A DNA stretch of 64,000 bases from an uncultured Chlorobiaceae bacterium (GTDB taxonomy: Bacteria; Bacteroidota; Chlorobiia; Chlorobiales; Chlorobiaceae): assembly GCA_903869365.1 (NCBI GenBank), contig CAIPYV010000030.1, positions 25,084 through 89,083 on the forward strand, in the 5' to 3' direction. Below the pieces are notes generated by a model. That model did not search any database, was not told where the DNA came from, and worked only from the letters and a program-made list of their open reading frames with translations. Positions 34,971 through 43,476 of the stretch are shown in pieces. A program made the translations under genes and the position numbers. Positions within the stretch are counted from its first letter, which is position 1, and every line of letters starts with the position of its first letter.

Positions 34971-36263
34971 TCATTCCGTAACGCGTTTCGCCAGTTCCCT
35001 TCCAAAGCCGATTCCTTCGGATATGCCACGGTCTTCCGGATAGTAATACGAGGTGTCGGCTACCCAGAGTCTTTTTATGGGCAAGGCGGAAGAAGGCAGT
35101 TTATCGAGATAACCAGTCCCGCATATTGGCTGGGCATAACGGTAACGACTGACATGCATCTGCATGAAGTCGTTGTCGGTCACAGAAGAATTTATCGTTT
35201 TGATATATCGACTCACCTTGTTTAAAAAAATCTGGTCATCGTCCTGATATTTCGGATGTTCACCAGGCATGTAAAACGGCACATAGATAATATGCTCTTC
35301 ACCAAGAGGTCTGAGGTTGGTGTACTCAACCAGACCGGGGATATCCATATCAGGATCATTGACGTTCAGCCAGAAATTCCCGGTGACCTGTTTTTTAAGT
35401 TTGACAATGACACAGACAACAGCAATATTTTTTGCCGAAGCAAACGCCTGAAGAAGGTCAGGGGGTAGATTAGGTATCATCGATGGAATAAATGGGAGCG
35501 GAATAGTGCTGACTACCGTTGTAAAGGGATGAAACTCCCCGTCGGTATGTACTCCGGTTACCATGCCATCGTTGATTTCAACCTTTGTTACCGGAGTTTT
35601 CAGATGGAACTCCCCTCCACCATGCTCTATAAATGTCTTCATTGCATTCAGCAGGGTTGATGAACCACCTTCGAGATAGCCAAGCTTTTCGCGGAATATA
35701 TCGTAGCGGGAACGGCCTATTCGCCTGATTCTGCTCCAAATCCATGCAGCCGACAGCTCCCTGCTATGTTCATAAAACTTATACTCGAAGAGCTTGCTCC
35801 ACAGAATATCGTAAGCTTCACTTCCAACCCAGCGCTTTATCCAGTTTGTAGCTTCTTCATGATCGAGTGATTTCCAGTCTGTTCGCCTGGTTGCATGAAA
35901 CGCATGAAATCCGTAACGAAATTTTGCATCAAGGCTGAGACCTGAAAAACGGAGCAGAGCCAGTGGATTACCCCAGGGTTGAAGCTTTTTTTGATAATAA
36001 TATCCCATGCTGGTGTTAACCCAATGCATCTTTTTCTCAAGGCCAAGCTCTTTGAGCACCTGAAAAAATGCGATGTCAGAAGTGCAGTGAAAGTGATAGT
36101 AACGCTCTATAGTGAGACCGCCGAAATTGAAGGTTGAAGTCATACCTCCAACACGGTCATCTAACTCGAAAACGACTGGTATACATCCCTGATGAACCAG
36201 TTGATAGGCCACTCCAAGACCCATTGGCCCTGCACCAATAATAGCAATACGCTCTTTCGGCAT
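34971..36263 (-). CDS. NAD(P)/FAD-dependent oxidoreductase, amine-oxidase/UGM-like
   Basis: 430 residues. Dinucleotide-binding GAGPMGLGVAYQLVHQG begins at residue 10, FELDDRVGGMTST follows as in protoporphyrinogen oxidase and UDP-galactopyranose mutase relatives, and the C-terminal FAD motif is LWVADTSYYYPEDRGISEGIGFG. Such proteins occur in cell-surface sugar operons. The substrate is unknown. It starts 3 bases after the epimerase gene stop, so translation is coupled. It is part of the operon with DprE1- and UbiA-like genes. Confidence 0.85.
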   Translation of the reverse strand: MPKERIAIIGAGPMGLGVAYQLVHQGCIPVVFELDDRVGGMTSTFNFGGLTIERYYHFHCTSDIAFFQVLKELGLEKKMHWVNTSMGYYYQKKLQPWGNPLALLRFSGLSLDAKFRYGFHAFHATRRTDWKSLDHEEATNWIKRWVGSEAYDILWSKLFEYKFYEHSRELSAAWIWSRIRRIGRSRYDIFREKLGYLEGGSSTLLNAMKTFIEHGGGEFHLKTPVTKVEINDGMVTGVHTDGEFHPFTTVVSTIPLPFIPSMIPNLPPDLLQAFASAKNIAVVCVIVKLKKQVTGNFWLNVNDPDMDIPGLVEYTNLRPLGEEHIIYVPFYMPGEHPKYQDDDQIFLNKVSRYIKTINSSVTDNDFMQMHVSRYRYAQPICGTGYLDKLPSSALPIKRLWVADTSYYYPEDRGISEGIGFGRELAKRVTE

Positions 36264-36266
36264 CTG

Positions 36267-37205
36267 TTAAAACTCCAGCGCAACCCTGCTGTACTCAGGG
36301 TCGTTAAAGGTTTCATGGATTGCCTTTGCAAACGGCGTAGGCTGGACGCCGAATATGGATGGCCAGTCAATCACTTCAAACGCATCTCCGGCAGTGAGTG
36401 CTTTGAGCTGGGATGCAGTAAACGGGGGATTGCTGTCGAAAAGAGCCCAAAATCGCAACAGCAGAGAAAAGAGCAAATAAGGAATATGGAGAATATGGCA
36501 TTTGGCATTGGTGGCTTTTTTAATCTGGCGGATAATGTCGACATAATCAACCTTTTCAAGTCCGGTGATATTGAACACCTTTCCGGCAATGCCTGATTCT
36601 ATACAACTGATAATAATAGCACAGAAATCACCAGCGTAGAGCGGTTGACGCATGTATTGACCATGGCCCGGGATTGGAAAAACAGGTACTTTTTTCATGA
36701 ATCGAGAAAGCCATCCAAGGTGTTTTCTGTCAAACCAGCCAAACATCAGTGTCGGCCTGAGAACAACGCAATTGATACCACTGGCGAGTACCATCTTCTC
36801 CTGCTCTTTTTTGGTATTCGTGTAATGATCATCGGCTACCGAAGTTACAACAGAGGAGCTGATGTGCACCGTATAAGGGATCTGGTAGTTCTTGATCAGA
36901 TCGATAATATGTTCTGTCGTTGTAATATTGTTCCTGATAAATGGATCATGATGAAGATCGCCTATCTGAGCCTGAAGCATGACAACCGCATCTGCATCTT
37001 TAAAATGTTCTGCCCATAAGCCAGACACGGCCAAATCAACCTCTTCAATCGTAATATCGGGATGCATGCTCCGTAATACTTCAAGATTAGCCTTATGCTT
37101 GTCAAGCACCACTAAATTGCGGTACCCTTTTCGTTTAAGAAATGCTACAAGATTCTGCCCGACAAGCCCGGCACCACCGGGCAAAAGTATTTTTTTATTT
37201 TGCAT
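36267..37205 (-). CDS. NAD-dependent epimerase/dehydratase
   Basis: About 312 residues of the extended SDR superfamily. It begins MQNKKILLPGGAGLVGQNLV, where GGAGLVGQ is the NAD(P)-binding Gly motif. VHISSSVV supplies the catalytic Ser and YTNTK the Tyr-x3-Lys pair, and RPTLMFGWFD follows as in nucleotide-sugar epimerases. The open reading extends 26 codons further upstream into the preceding gene. The Met at 37205 is preferred because it lies just before the Gly motif. The product probably modifies a sugar nucleotide or a polyprenyl-linked sugar; the exact reaction is unknown. Confidence 0.85.
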   Translation of the reverse strand: MQNKKILLPGGAGLVGQNLVAFLKRKGYRNLVVLDKHKANLEVLRSMHPDITIEEVDLAVSGLWAEHFKDADAVVMLQAQIGDLHHDPFIRNNITTTEHIIDLIKNYQIPYTVHISSSVVTSVADDHYTNTKKEQEKMVLASGINCVVLRPTLMFGWFDRKHLGWLSRFMKKVPVFPIPGHGQYMRQPLYAGDFCAIIISCIESGIAGKVFNITGLEKVDYVDIIRQIKKATNAKCHILHIPYLLFSLLLRFWALFDSNPPFTASQLKALTAGDAFEVIDWPSIFGVQPTPFAKAIHETFNDPEYSRVALEF

Positions 37206-37251
37206 GAAAAAAGAAGTCACCAATAATTTTTTTATGCCCAACGCTGATAAC

Positions 37252-38697
37252 TTACTTACGTGGCTCAATTGAGCCCACAACAAATAATGCGACTCCCAAG
37301 AACATTAACATACTTCCAATAACGTACAAGATCTTTCTTGTCTTTGTTTTATAAAATCCAAGTCCTTCCCGGGTATTGTTACTATTAACCACAGGAGTCA
37401 GAATGAAGCTGATTGTGTTATTGTCAAGAAAGGATTTTAACCGGGCTGCAGACGGATAAGGTATTTCTTCATAGGGAGTTTTTTGTATAGAAGCATAATT
37501 CCTTGTCGCCAGATAGGTTCGAACATTTTCCTCATTGCGTAAACAGACCGCTTTTTTCTCTCCTATGTGTTTTGTAATTGAAGGAATACAAAAGCCAATG
37601 CCTCCCGTCACAAGGAAAACCCAGAGAACTATACTGTTTTTCAAAATCTTACCATCACCTGCTTTCTGAAGCATATCGAGCAGGCAATACCCGTTAAGCA
37701 AAAAACCTATGGCAAGAAGATCAAGATATCGGGACGACAAGATGCCTGATGATCGGCCATAGGCGACAGCCAGAATCTGCCCAGCAATCCAAAGGCAAAG
37801 AGAAAAAACAAACCATGAATGATCGTCAACAGGCGGTTTGTTTTGAAGTTGTTTGATCATGAACAACACTACAGGAATATAAAGCACTCCTCCACCTGTA
37901 GCCTGGAGAATCGCAATGACAAAATCCAAAAGGGTTTTTGCTCTCAAAACGGCATGGCGCGGTATCACTGGAGTAAAATAAAACGCAGTAACAACTGCTA
38001 TAGAAAGTAACATAATAATGAGGGCGGCGGCCCGCGTTCTTTGTATACCCCACAGCCAGCGAATCAACATTGTCCCTGAGCCGGCGGCTATTGTCATTAC
38101 TCCAGAAGCAAGCGAGAAAAAGCTCATGAATGCTGCAAAAACAATAACTGGAAACCAAAGTTTCGAGCCCGTTCCGAACCGGGTAACAGCCCACAAAAAG
38201 AGAAAGCTAAAGAGAAGTAGAAAATAAAACTGGACCTGAAATCCGGCTAACGTATTTTCATAACCGTAAGGAATAGCAAAAAGTAGCGCGGCTAAAAAGA
38301 AAAATGTATATCGGGTTCCTGTATGTAATCCTTTCTGCAACAGAAAAAGCAAAAACGCCAGTGTTACAGTGTGTACTGCAGCATTGACATACATCTCGAA
38401 CATTGGGTCCCAAACCCCTTGATTGAGGTAGAGCAGGAGCAAACCAAAAATCTTTGTAGTAAAAATACGGTGCTCGTTATGACTTGAAAACAGGTCCACC
38501 CATCGCAGTGTTCCTTCAAACCATGGGCGGTAAAGCAAATCCGCTTCGCTATCCCATTGATCCCAAAACGGAATGGAACTGCCGAAATTCGAGATAATCA
38601 CAGCTTTAGCACCGAAAACAATAAAGATAAAGGCAACATAGAGCCAAAGAGTGCTTTTTTTTTCTTGTTGTTCCGGTGGTTGCAATCCGTCTGTCAT
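37252..38697 (-). CDS. Multi-pass membrane protein, probable GT-C-type glycosyltransferase
   Basis: 481 residues with about 11-12 predicted helices. After the first helix, the loop SIPFWDQWDSEADLLYRPW is rich in Asp/Glu and is followed by FSSHNEHRIFTTKIFGLL. An acidic first periplasmic loop of this kind is the mark of GT-C glycosyltransferases that use polyprenyl-phosphate sugars. Similar uncharacterised proteins occur in other Gram-negatives. It lies 4 bases after the DprE2-like gene, between donor-synthesis genes and an epimerase, so it is a good candidate for the transferase using the lipid-linked sugar. No characterised homologue is recognised, and the role is inferred. Confidence 0.6.
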   Translation of the reverse strand: MTDGLQPPEQQEKKSTLWLYVAFIFIVFGAKAVIISNFGSSIPFWDQWDSEADLLYRPWFEGTLRWVDLFSSHNEHRIFTTKIFGLLLLYLNQGVWDPMFEMYVNAAVHTVTLAFLLFLLQKGLHTGTRYTFFFLAALLFAIPYGYENTLAGFQVQFYFLLLFSFLFLWAVTRFGTGSKLWFPVIVFAAFMSFFSLASGVMTIAAGSGTMLIRWLWGIQRTRAAALIIMLLSIAVVTAFYFTPVIPRHAVLRAKTLLDFVIAILQATGGGVLYIPVVLFMIKQLQNKPPVDDHSWFVFSLCLWIAGQILAVAYGRSSGILSSRYLDLLAIGFLLNGYCLLDMLQKAGDGKILKNSIVLWVFLVTGGIGFCIPSITKHIGEKKAVCLRNEENVRTYLATRNYASIQKTPYEEIPYPSAARLKSFLDNNTISFILTPVVNSNNTREGLGFYKTKTRKILYVIGSMLMFLGVALFVVGSIEPRK

Positions 38698-38701
38698 TGG
38701 C

Positions 38702-39442
38702 TTAAAGATTTAATTTTTTAAACAAAGTCGACGGCACATGGATAATGCCAAGCATAATATATTTCCAGAACCATGGGGTGTAGAGTGTATCTGTTTTTTT
38801 TTCGATTGCCCGAACAATATCAGCAGCAATCTGATCGGGTTCGGCCACCAGCATCGCCGGCATGGAAAGCCCTTCGGTCATTGGTGTGGCAACGATACCC
38901 GGCTTGATGATGATGAGGTGTACCCCTGACTTGAACATTCGTGTCTGAAGTCCTTGGCAAAATGTCGTTATGGCGGCTTTCGCTGTTCCATAGAGATAAT
39001 TTGACGGTCGTCCTCTGTCGCCGGCAACTGAACTTATCACGGCAATGGTTCCGCCATGCTGCTTTTCAAAGAGATTGGCCAGCCTGGTAAGTAATGCTAT
39101 AGTGCTGACTGCATTGGTCTCAAATTCAAATAGCGCTTGCTCAACATTATCCTCACAGGCTTTCTGATCGCCAAGAGTGCCATGTGCAATCAGGACAACA
39201 TCAATGGTGCCCAGTGTTTTTATAACCTCCTTAAGCACTTCTTCATGACGACTTCGGTCATTAACGTCAAGCAGTGCATAGAGTGCTGATGATGCTCCCC
39301 GGGTTTTCAGGTCGGCTGTCAACGAGGCAAGCCTCTCTTCATTTCGAGCGAGCAGATAGAGACTTGCCCTTTCTTTAGCATAACGCTTTGCCGTTGCCTC
39401 GGCTATAGCTGAAGTGGCACCGATAATGAGAATTTTTTTCAT
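38702..39442 (-). CDS. SDR family oxidoreductase, DprE2-like
   Basis: A 246-residue classical short-chain dehydrogenase: ATSAIAEATAKRYAKE cofactor motif, DVNDRSR, AHGTLGD (NAG-like), VISSVAGDRGRPSNYLYGTAKAA with catalytic Ser, Tyr and Lys. Its ATG overlaps the DprE1-like stop by 4 bases. In mycobacteria the paired enzyme DprE2 reduces the 2-keto intermediate made by DprE1 to give decaprenyl-phosphoryl-arabinose. The adjacency and the match of RGRPSNYLYG-type active site support the same half-reaction here. SDRs are functionally diverse, so the specific substrate is inferred from context. Confidence 0.8.
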   Translation of the reverse strand: MKKILIIGATSAIAEATAKRYAKERASLYLLARNEERLASLTADLKTRGASSALYALLDVNDRSRHEEVLKEVIKTLGTIDVVLIAHGTLGDQKACEDNVEQALFEFETNAVSTIALLTRLANLFEKQHGGTIAVISSVAGDRGRPSNYLYGTAKAAITTFCQGLQTRMFKSGVHLIIIKPGIVATPMTEGLSMPAMLVAEPDQIAADIVRAIEKKTDTLYTPWFWKYIMLGIIHVPSTLFKKLNL

Positions 39443-40761
39443 GTATCAAGTCCTAATCGTCGTGATTGATAAGAGGCAAAAATACCTTTCGTTCCGTTCT
39501 GTTCCCGAATTGCCTGGAATTCCTCCCAACGGGGGTAACTTAGCTTGAAGGTTAGTTCGCTCATGTGCACATCTTTTGTAAGGTAACTTCTTCCCCCATA
39601 ATCAAGCACCATAGCATCGAGTCGGTCAAGCAGGGGAAACAGCCCCTCTTCAATCTTGAAATCAAGAGCAAGGGTATAGCCTGCAAGTGGAAAAGAAAGA
39701 AGATTATCGTTTTGTTTTCCAAACACTTTCAACACTGCAAGAAACGAGCCTTTGCCGGAAGCCGCGATTTTCTTTACTATTTTGTTCATACCTTCCTGAC
39801 CCGCCTCTTTGGGAATAACAAACTGATATTGAGTAAATCCATTTTTTCCATACAACCTATTCCAATGCTGGATGCCGTCTAAGGGATAGAAGAAGGGTTC
39901 ATAGTGTACTCTATGAGCAACCTCTTGTTTGGTTATCCGATTATAGTAAAGGGTGTTGAACAATTGAATCGAAAAACGGTTCAGCAAACTTGAAGGCATT
40001 TCAACCGGAATAGTAATGGGATGTTTTGCAGGGCAGGCAAGCTTATGGTCTTGTGCGTGTTCACCAATCATAAGCAGTGAACGACCGAGAGACGAACCGG
40101 TAGCAAGGCAGTCCATCCAGGCAACAGAATAGGTGCTTGCATAATTTTGCTCAAACAATGCCAGAGCTTCACTGAGATTCGCTGCCTTGATAGTTTTTTG
40201 GTCGATATAGGCACTGCTGACAGGCATCAGTCGAAAACTGACTGAAAGAATAATACCGGTTAAGCCCATTCCACCGCATGTAGCATGAAAAAGTTCTGAA
40301 TGACTGGTTTCGGAGCAGAGGAGAAGATTGTCTGGATTGACCAGAAGCTTTATATGTTCAACAAAATCAGAAAAGCAGCCGCTGACATGATGATTTTTGC
40401 CATGCACATCACTGGCAACAGCACCACCAACCGTTATGTGCTTTGTCCCCGGAGTTACCGGTAAAAACCACCCTAGCGGAACGAACACATCGAGAATATC
40501 GGCCAGGGATATCCCGGCGTTACAGGTTACAATACCGGTGTTCTTGTCAAAATCAAGGAGATGGTTAAGGTGTCGGGTATCAATAACATATTTGGCAAGT
40601 GAGCTGTCTCCATAACTTCGACCGAGCCCCCTGGAAATCATGCCATCCGCACCATAGTTTTCAACAGCACTTTTCAACCCGGAAACAACAAGCGGAGCGT
40701 CGACCTCTGCGCCTATGATTGGGTAACGACCCCATCCATGAATACGTTGTATAGCTTTCAT
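39439..40761 (-). CDS. FAD-binding oxidoreductase, DprE1-like (polyprenyl-phosphoribose 2'-epimerase subunit)
   Basis: A 440-residue VAO/FAD-linked oxidase. It starts IHGWGRYPIIGAEVDAP, and SRGLGRSYGDSSL, VTPGTKHITVGGAVASD and VHGKNHHVSGCF form the PP-binding region, all characteristic of DprE1. The C-terminal FASYQSRRLGL is present. DprE1 oxidises the ribose 2'-OH of decaprenyl-phosphoribose. At the position of mycobacterial Cys387 (target of benzothiazinones) the motif reads TLALDF, with Ala. The Lys of YLAKD (here YLTKD) is retained. Its stop overlaps the DprE2-like start by 4 bases, and it lies 35 bases after the UbiA-like gene. Confidence 0.85.
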   Translation of the reverse strand: MKAIQRIHGWGRYPIIGAEVDAPLVVSGLKSAVENYGADGMISRGLGRSYGDSSLAKYVIDTRHLNHLLDFDKNTGIVTCNAGISLADILDVFVPLGWFLPVTPGTKHITVGGAVASDVHGKNHHVSGCFSDFVEHIKLLVNPDNLLLCSETSHSELFHATCGGMGLTGIILSVSFRLMPVSSAYIDQKTIKAANLSEALALFEQNYASTYSVAWMDCLATGSSLGRSLLMIGEHAQDHKLACPAKHPITIPVEMPSSLLNRFSIQLFNTLYYNRITKQEVAHRVHYEPFFYPLDGIQHWNRLYGKNGFTQYQFVIPKEAGQEGMNKIVKKIAASGKGSFLAVLKVFGKQNDNLLSFPLAGYTLALDFKIEEGLFPLLDRLDAMVLDYGGRSYLTKDVHMSELTFKLSYPRWEEFQAIREQNGTKGIFASYQSRRLGLDT

Positions 40762-40796
40762 TATAGCCTGTTTTATGCCGTTGGATGTGACATGCC

Positions 40797-42218
40797 CTAT
40801 ATTGCCAGCCAGAAAATAATTCCAAAAATCAGACCTGAGAGAAGGCTGATTTTATCGGTGACTGCATAGATCACCGGATCAGTATGCATATCCCCCCGAT
40901 TAGTCAGCAGCCAAAGTCTGGTAATCCAAAACAACAGTACGGGGCAGGCCAGCCAGATAATTTGCGGATTGCGATACATTGCAACTGTTGCATGATCCTG
41001 GATATAGAGAGCAAGCACCATCACTGAAAGATAACCTGATGCGGCGCCGAGAGAAGAGATCATTTCAAGATCAGCAGGATAATAGCCTCTCCCTTTTGTT
41101 TTTTCATGATTGCCATTCACACGAGCCTCCCGGAGCTCGGAGAATCTTTTTACCAAGGCAAGACTGAGAAAAATAAACATAGAGAATGCCAGCATCCAGA
41201 ACGTAGGCAGCAAACTGCAGGCATAGACACCTGCAAGAATACGCATTGTGTAAAGCAACGAGAGAACAATAATATCAGCAGCAGTAACTTTTTTTAAAAC
41301 AATAGAATACGCAAGTGTTGCAATATAGTATATCCCCAAAATAAGGCTGAAGCCCCAAGGCATAAACAACAATGAACCGGTAAAAGAAAAAACAAGCAGC
41401 AGAGGGACGGCAAATATACCTGTTTTGATGGATAAGGCTCCTGAAGCAAACACTCGGTTACATTTTCTCGGATGATGACGATCATCCTCGATATCCAGAA
41501 GATCATTAATGATATAAACACTCGAAGCGCATAGTGAAAAAAAAACAAATCCAAGCAATCCGCTCAAGAGAGCTGAGCAATTGATCAGTTCATGAGCAGC
41601 AAGAAGTGGGACAAAAATCAGTAGGTTTTTTATCCACTGGTGAGGACGCAATGCCTTGAGCCATACACCAAACTGATTGGATGGACTCTTGATAATACGC
41701 TCGACATTACCTTTTTTAAGTGCTCGCTTTTCTACCCCGCGTTCAGGATTGACGATATAGGCTTTGCCTGCAGATTCCCATACAGGGATATCGGCATGCG
41801 AGTTTCCGGCATAATCAAATCCGCCGTTCCCAAATTCTTCAACAAGAAAATCCCTCTTTGCATGGGAAGAAAAATTACGGGTACCATCCGTAGCAACGAC
41901 CCTGTCAAAAAGGTTCAGATGCTTTGCAATTTGATCTGCATATATTTTGTGGCTTGCCGTTGCCAGTATGATTTGACGATTTTTTGCTCTTTCACCTTTA
42001 ATCAAGGCAATAACTGCAGTGTCATAAGGTAAAACCGAAATATCAATACTGACGCGATGGGCAAGCTCGGTCTTCAAATGAGACTTTCCCTTTGAAATCC
42101 AGAAAAACGGCGCTATAAGCTGCAGCGGCTTTTGCTTAATAAACAAAAACAATGACTGATATAACAAATCAGTACGTATGAGTGTGCCATCAAGATCAAC
42201 GACAAATGGAGAAGGCAT
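40797..42218 (-). CDS. HAD hydrolase-UbiA prenyltransferase fusion (polyprenyl-phosphate phosphoribosyltransferase type)
   Basis: 473 residues in two domains. Residues 1-180 are a HAD phosphatase (VDLDGTLIRTD, LATASHK, NSHADIPV). Residues 190-473 are a UbiA-superfamily membrane domain with Asp motif NDLLDIEDDRHHP and a second region around AYSIVLKKVTAADI and TMRILAGV. The first Asp motif resembles the mycobacterial Rv3806c type (NDxxDxxxDRxHP) that couples phosphoribosyl-pyrophosphate to decaprenyl phosphate. The HAD part could remove the 5-phosphate from the product. It is the first gene of the DprE-like operon. Alternatives are other UbiA substrates, such as tetrapyrrole or quinone prenylation, which context makes less likely. 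Confidence 0.82.
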   Translation of the reverse strand: MPSPFVVDLDGTLIRTDLLYQSLFLFIKQKPLQLIAPFFWISKGKSHLKTELAHRVSIDISVLPYDTAVIALIKGERAKNRQIILATASHKIYADQIAKHLNLFDRVVATDGTRNFSSHAKRDFLVEEFGNGGFDYAGNSHADIPVWESAGKAYIVNPERGVEKRALKKGNVERIIKSPSNQFGVWLKALRPHQWIKNLLIFVPLLAAHELINCSALLSGLLGFVFFSLCASSVYIINDLLDIEDDRHHPRKCNRVFASGALSIKTGIFAVPLLLVFSFTGSLLFMPWGFSLILGIYYIATLAYSIVLKKVTAADIIVLSLLYTMRILAGVYACSLLPTFWMLAFSMFIFLSLALVKRFSELREARVNGNHEKTKGRGYYPADLEMISSLGAASGYLSVMVLALYIQDHATVAMYRNPQIIWLACPVLLFWITRLWLLTNRGDMHTDPVIYAVTDKISLLSGLIFGIIFWLAI

Positions 42219-42323
42219 CTTTCTTCAAAAATTTGTACAGTTGTCAAGGGATTATATAGTAATAACCGCGAAATATAGCCATTTCCCTGCTATATTTTTA
42301 TTCCAGAATTTGAAGGATTTTAT

Positions 42324-42368
42324 AAAAAAAAAGACCGGATTTTTTGGAACCGGTCTGTTTTTTTTATT
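42324..42368. terminator. Bidirectional rho-independent terminator
   Basis: AGACCGG (42332-42338) pairs with CCGGTCT (42350-42356), with an A run before and a T run after. In the leftward direction it ends the pnp-mtnA transcript and isolates it from the DprE-like operon that starts at 42218. Confidence 0.88.
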
Positions 42369-42399
42369 GCAAGACTATCTTTACAGGCGAAATAGGCTA

Positions 42400-43461
42400 C
42401 TACTCGAAAAGCGAGGTGAGTTCCGTGAGGTAGTTTCCTACAACAGCCTTTTTATCGGTAATGATACCTCTGAGATATTTTCCTGGAGTAACATCAAAGG
42501 CATAGTTGAGTACCGGTGTAGTCGGTGTAGCCACCTGAGTGCCGAAAATTGTTCTCAGTTCATCAGCGTTGCGCTCCTCGATCGGAATCTGCTTGCCATT
42601 ACTGAGCGTGATGTCGATGGTTGATATCGGTGCAGCGATGTAGAACGGCAGATTGTGATGCCAGGCGCTGATGGCATGGGCACAGGTGCCGATTTTGTTG
42701 GCAGTGTCGCCGTTTGCTGCAATTCGGTCCGCGCCGACAATACCAAAATCAATCATTCCTCTCTGCATCAGAAATGCCGAAGATGAATCAGAAATTGAGA
42801 TAAATGGTATTTTTTCCTGCTCAAGCTCCCAAGCTGTCAGACGAAGGCCCTGCAGAAGCGGTCGGCTCTCTGCGGAAATGACTCTTTCAATCAATCCTTC
42901 CTGCCAGGCAAGCTTGATCACACCGAGAGCTGTTCCTGATCCACCCGTTGCAAGTGTGCCGGTGTTGCAGTGGGTCAGTACGTTGAGTTTCCGTGTTTTC
43001 AGAATTTCAGCAAGGTCACTCTTGATCAGTTCAACACCGTGCCGTGACATGGCATCACAGTTGGCGATTTCATCATCATGGATTTTACGGGCGGCATCCA
43101 TCATTTTTGCAAACAGCGTTTCGATTGTATCGGTCTGAAAGTTGTCAGCATAGACTTTTTTCAGACGGTCAGTCGCAAAAAAGAGGTTCACCGCTGTGGG
43201 CCGTGATGCTTCCACGTCGGCAATGAGTGTTCCGAAAAACAGGGGAAATTCCTCTTTACTTCCTTTGAAACTGTTGATGCCGAGTATGACCGTATAGGCA
43301 GCGGCAACTCCAATGAGCGGCGCGCCGCGGACAGCAAGCGTTTTAATAGCTTCGATGGCCTCCTGATGATTTCTGGTTGAGACATATTCCTCTCGCAGGG
43401 GCAGATACCGCTGGTCGAGGTAGCGAAGGGTCTTGTCATTGAACGAGATGGCGTCTATCAT
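42400..43461 (-). CDS. mtnA: Methylthioribose-1-phosphate isomerase
   Basis: 353 residues of the eIF2B-alpha-like isomerase family, converting 5-methylthioribose 1-phosphate to methylthioribulose 1-phosphate in methionine salvage. The motifs RGAPLIGVAAAY, HCNTGTLATGGSGTALGVI (active-site Cys) and VGADRIAANGDTANKIGT (active-site Asp) are all present. Length and start (MIDAISFNDKTLRYLDQRYLP) are standard. It lies 15 bases after the pnp stop, so the two are co-transcribed in pathway order, and a terminator follows the gene. Confidence 0.96.
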   Translation of the reverse strand: MIDAISFNDKTLRYLDQRYLPLREEYVSTRNHQEAIEAIKTLAVRGAPLIGVAAAYTVILGINSFKGSKEEFPLFFGTLIADVEASRPTAVNLFFATDRLKKVYADNFQTDTIETLFAKMMDAARKIHDDEIANCDAMSRHGVELIKSDLAEILKTRKLNVLTHCNTGTLATGGSGTALGVIKLAWQEGLIERVISAESRPLLQGLRLTAWELEQEKIPFISISDSSSAFLMQRGMIDFGIVGADRIAANGDTANKIGTCAHAISAWHHNLPFYIAAPISTIDITLSNGKQIPIEERNADELRTIFGTQVATPTTPVLNYAFDVTPGKYLRGIITDKKAVVGNYLTELTSLFE

Positions 43462-43476
43462 ACTTTGTTATGGAAG

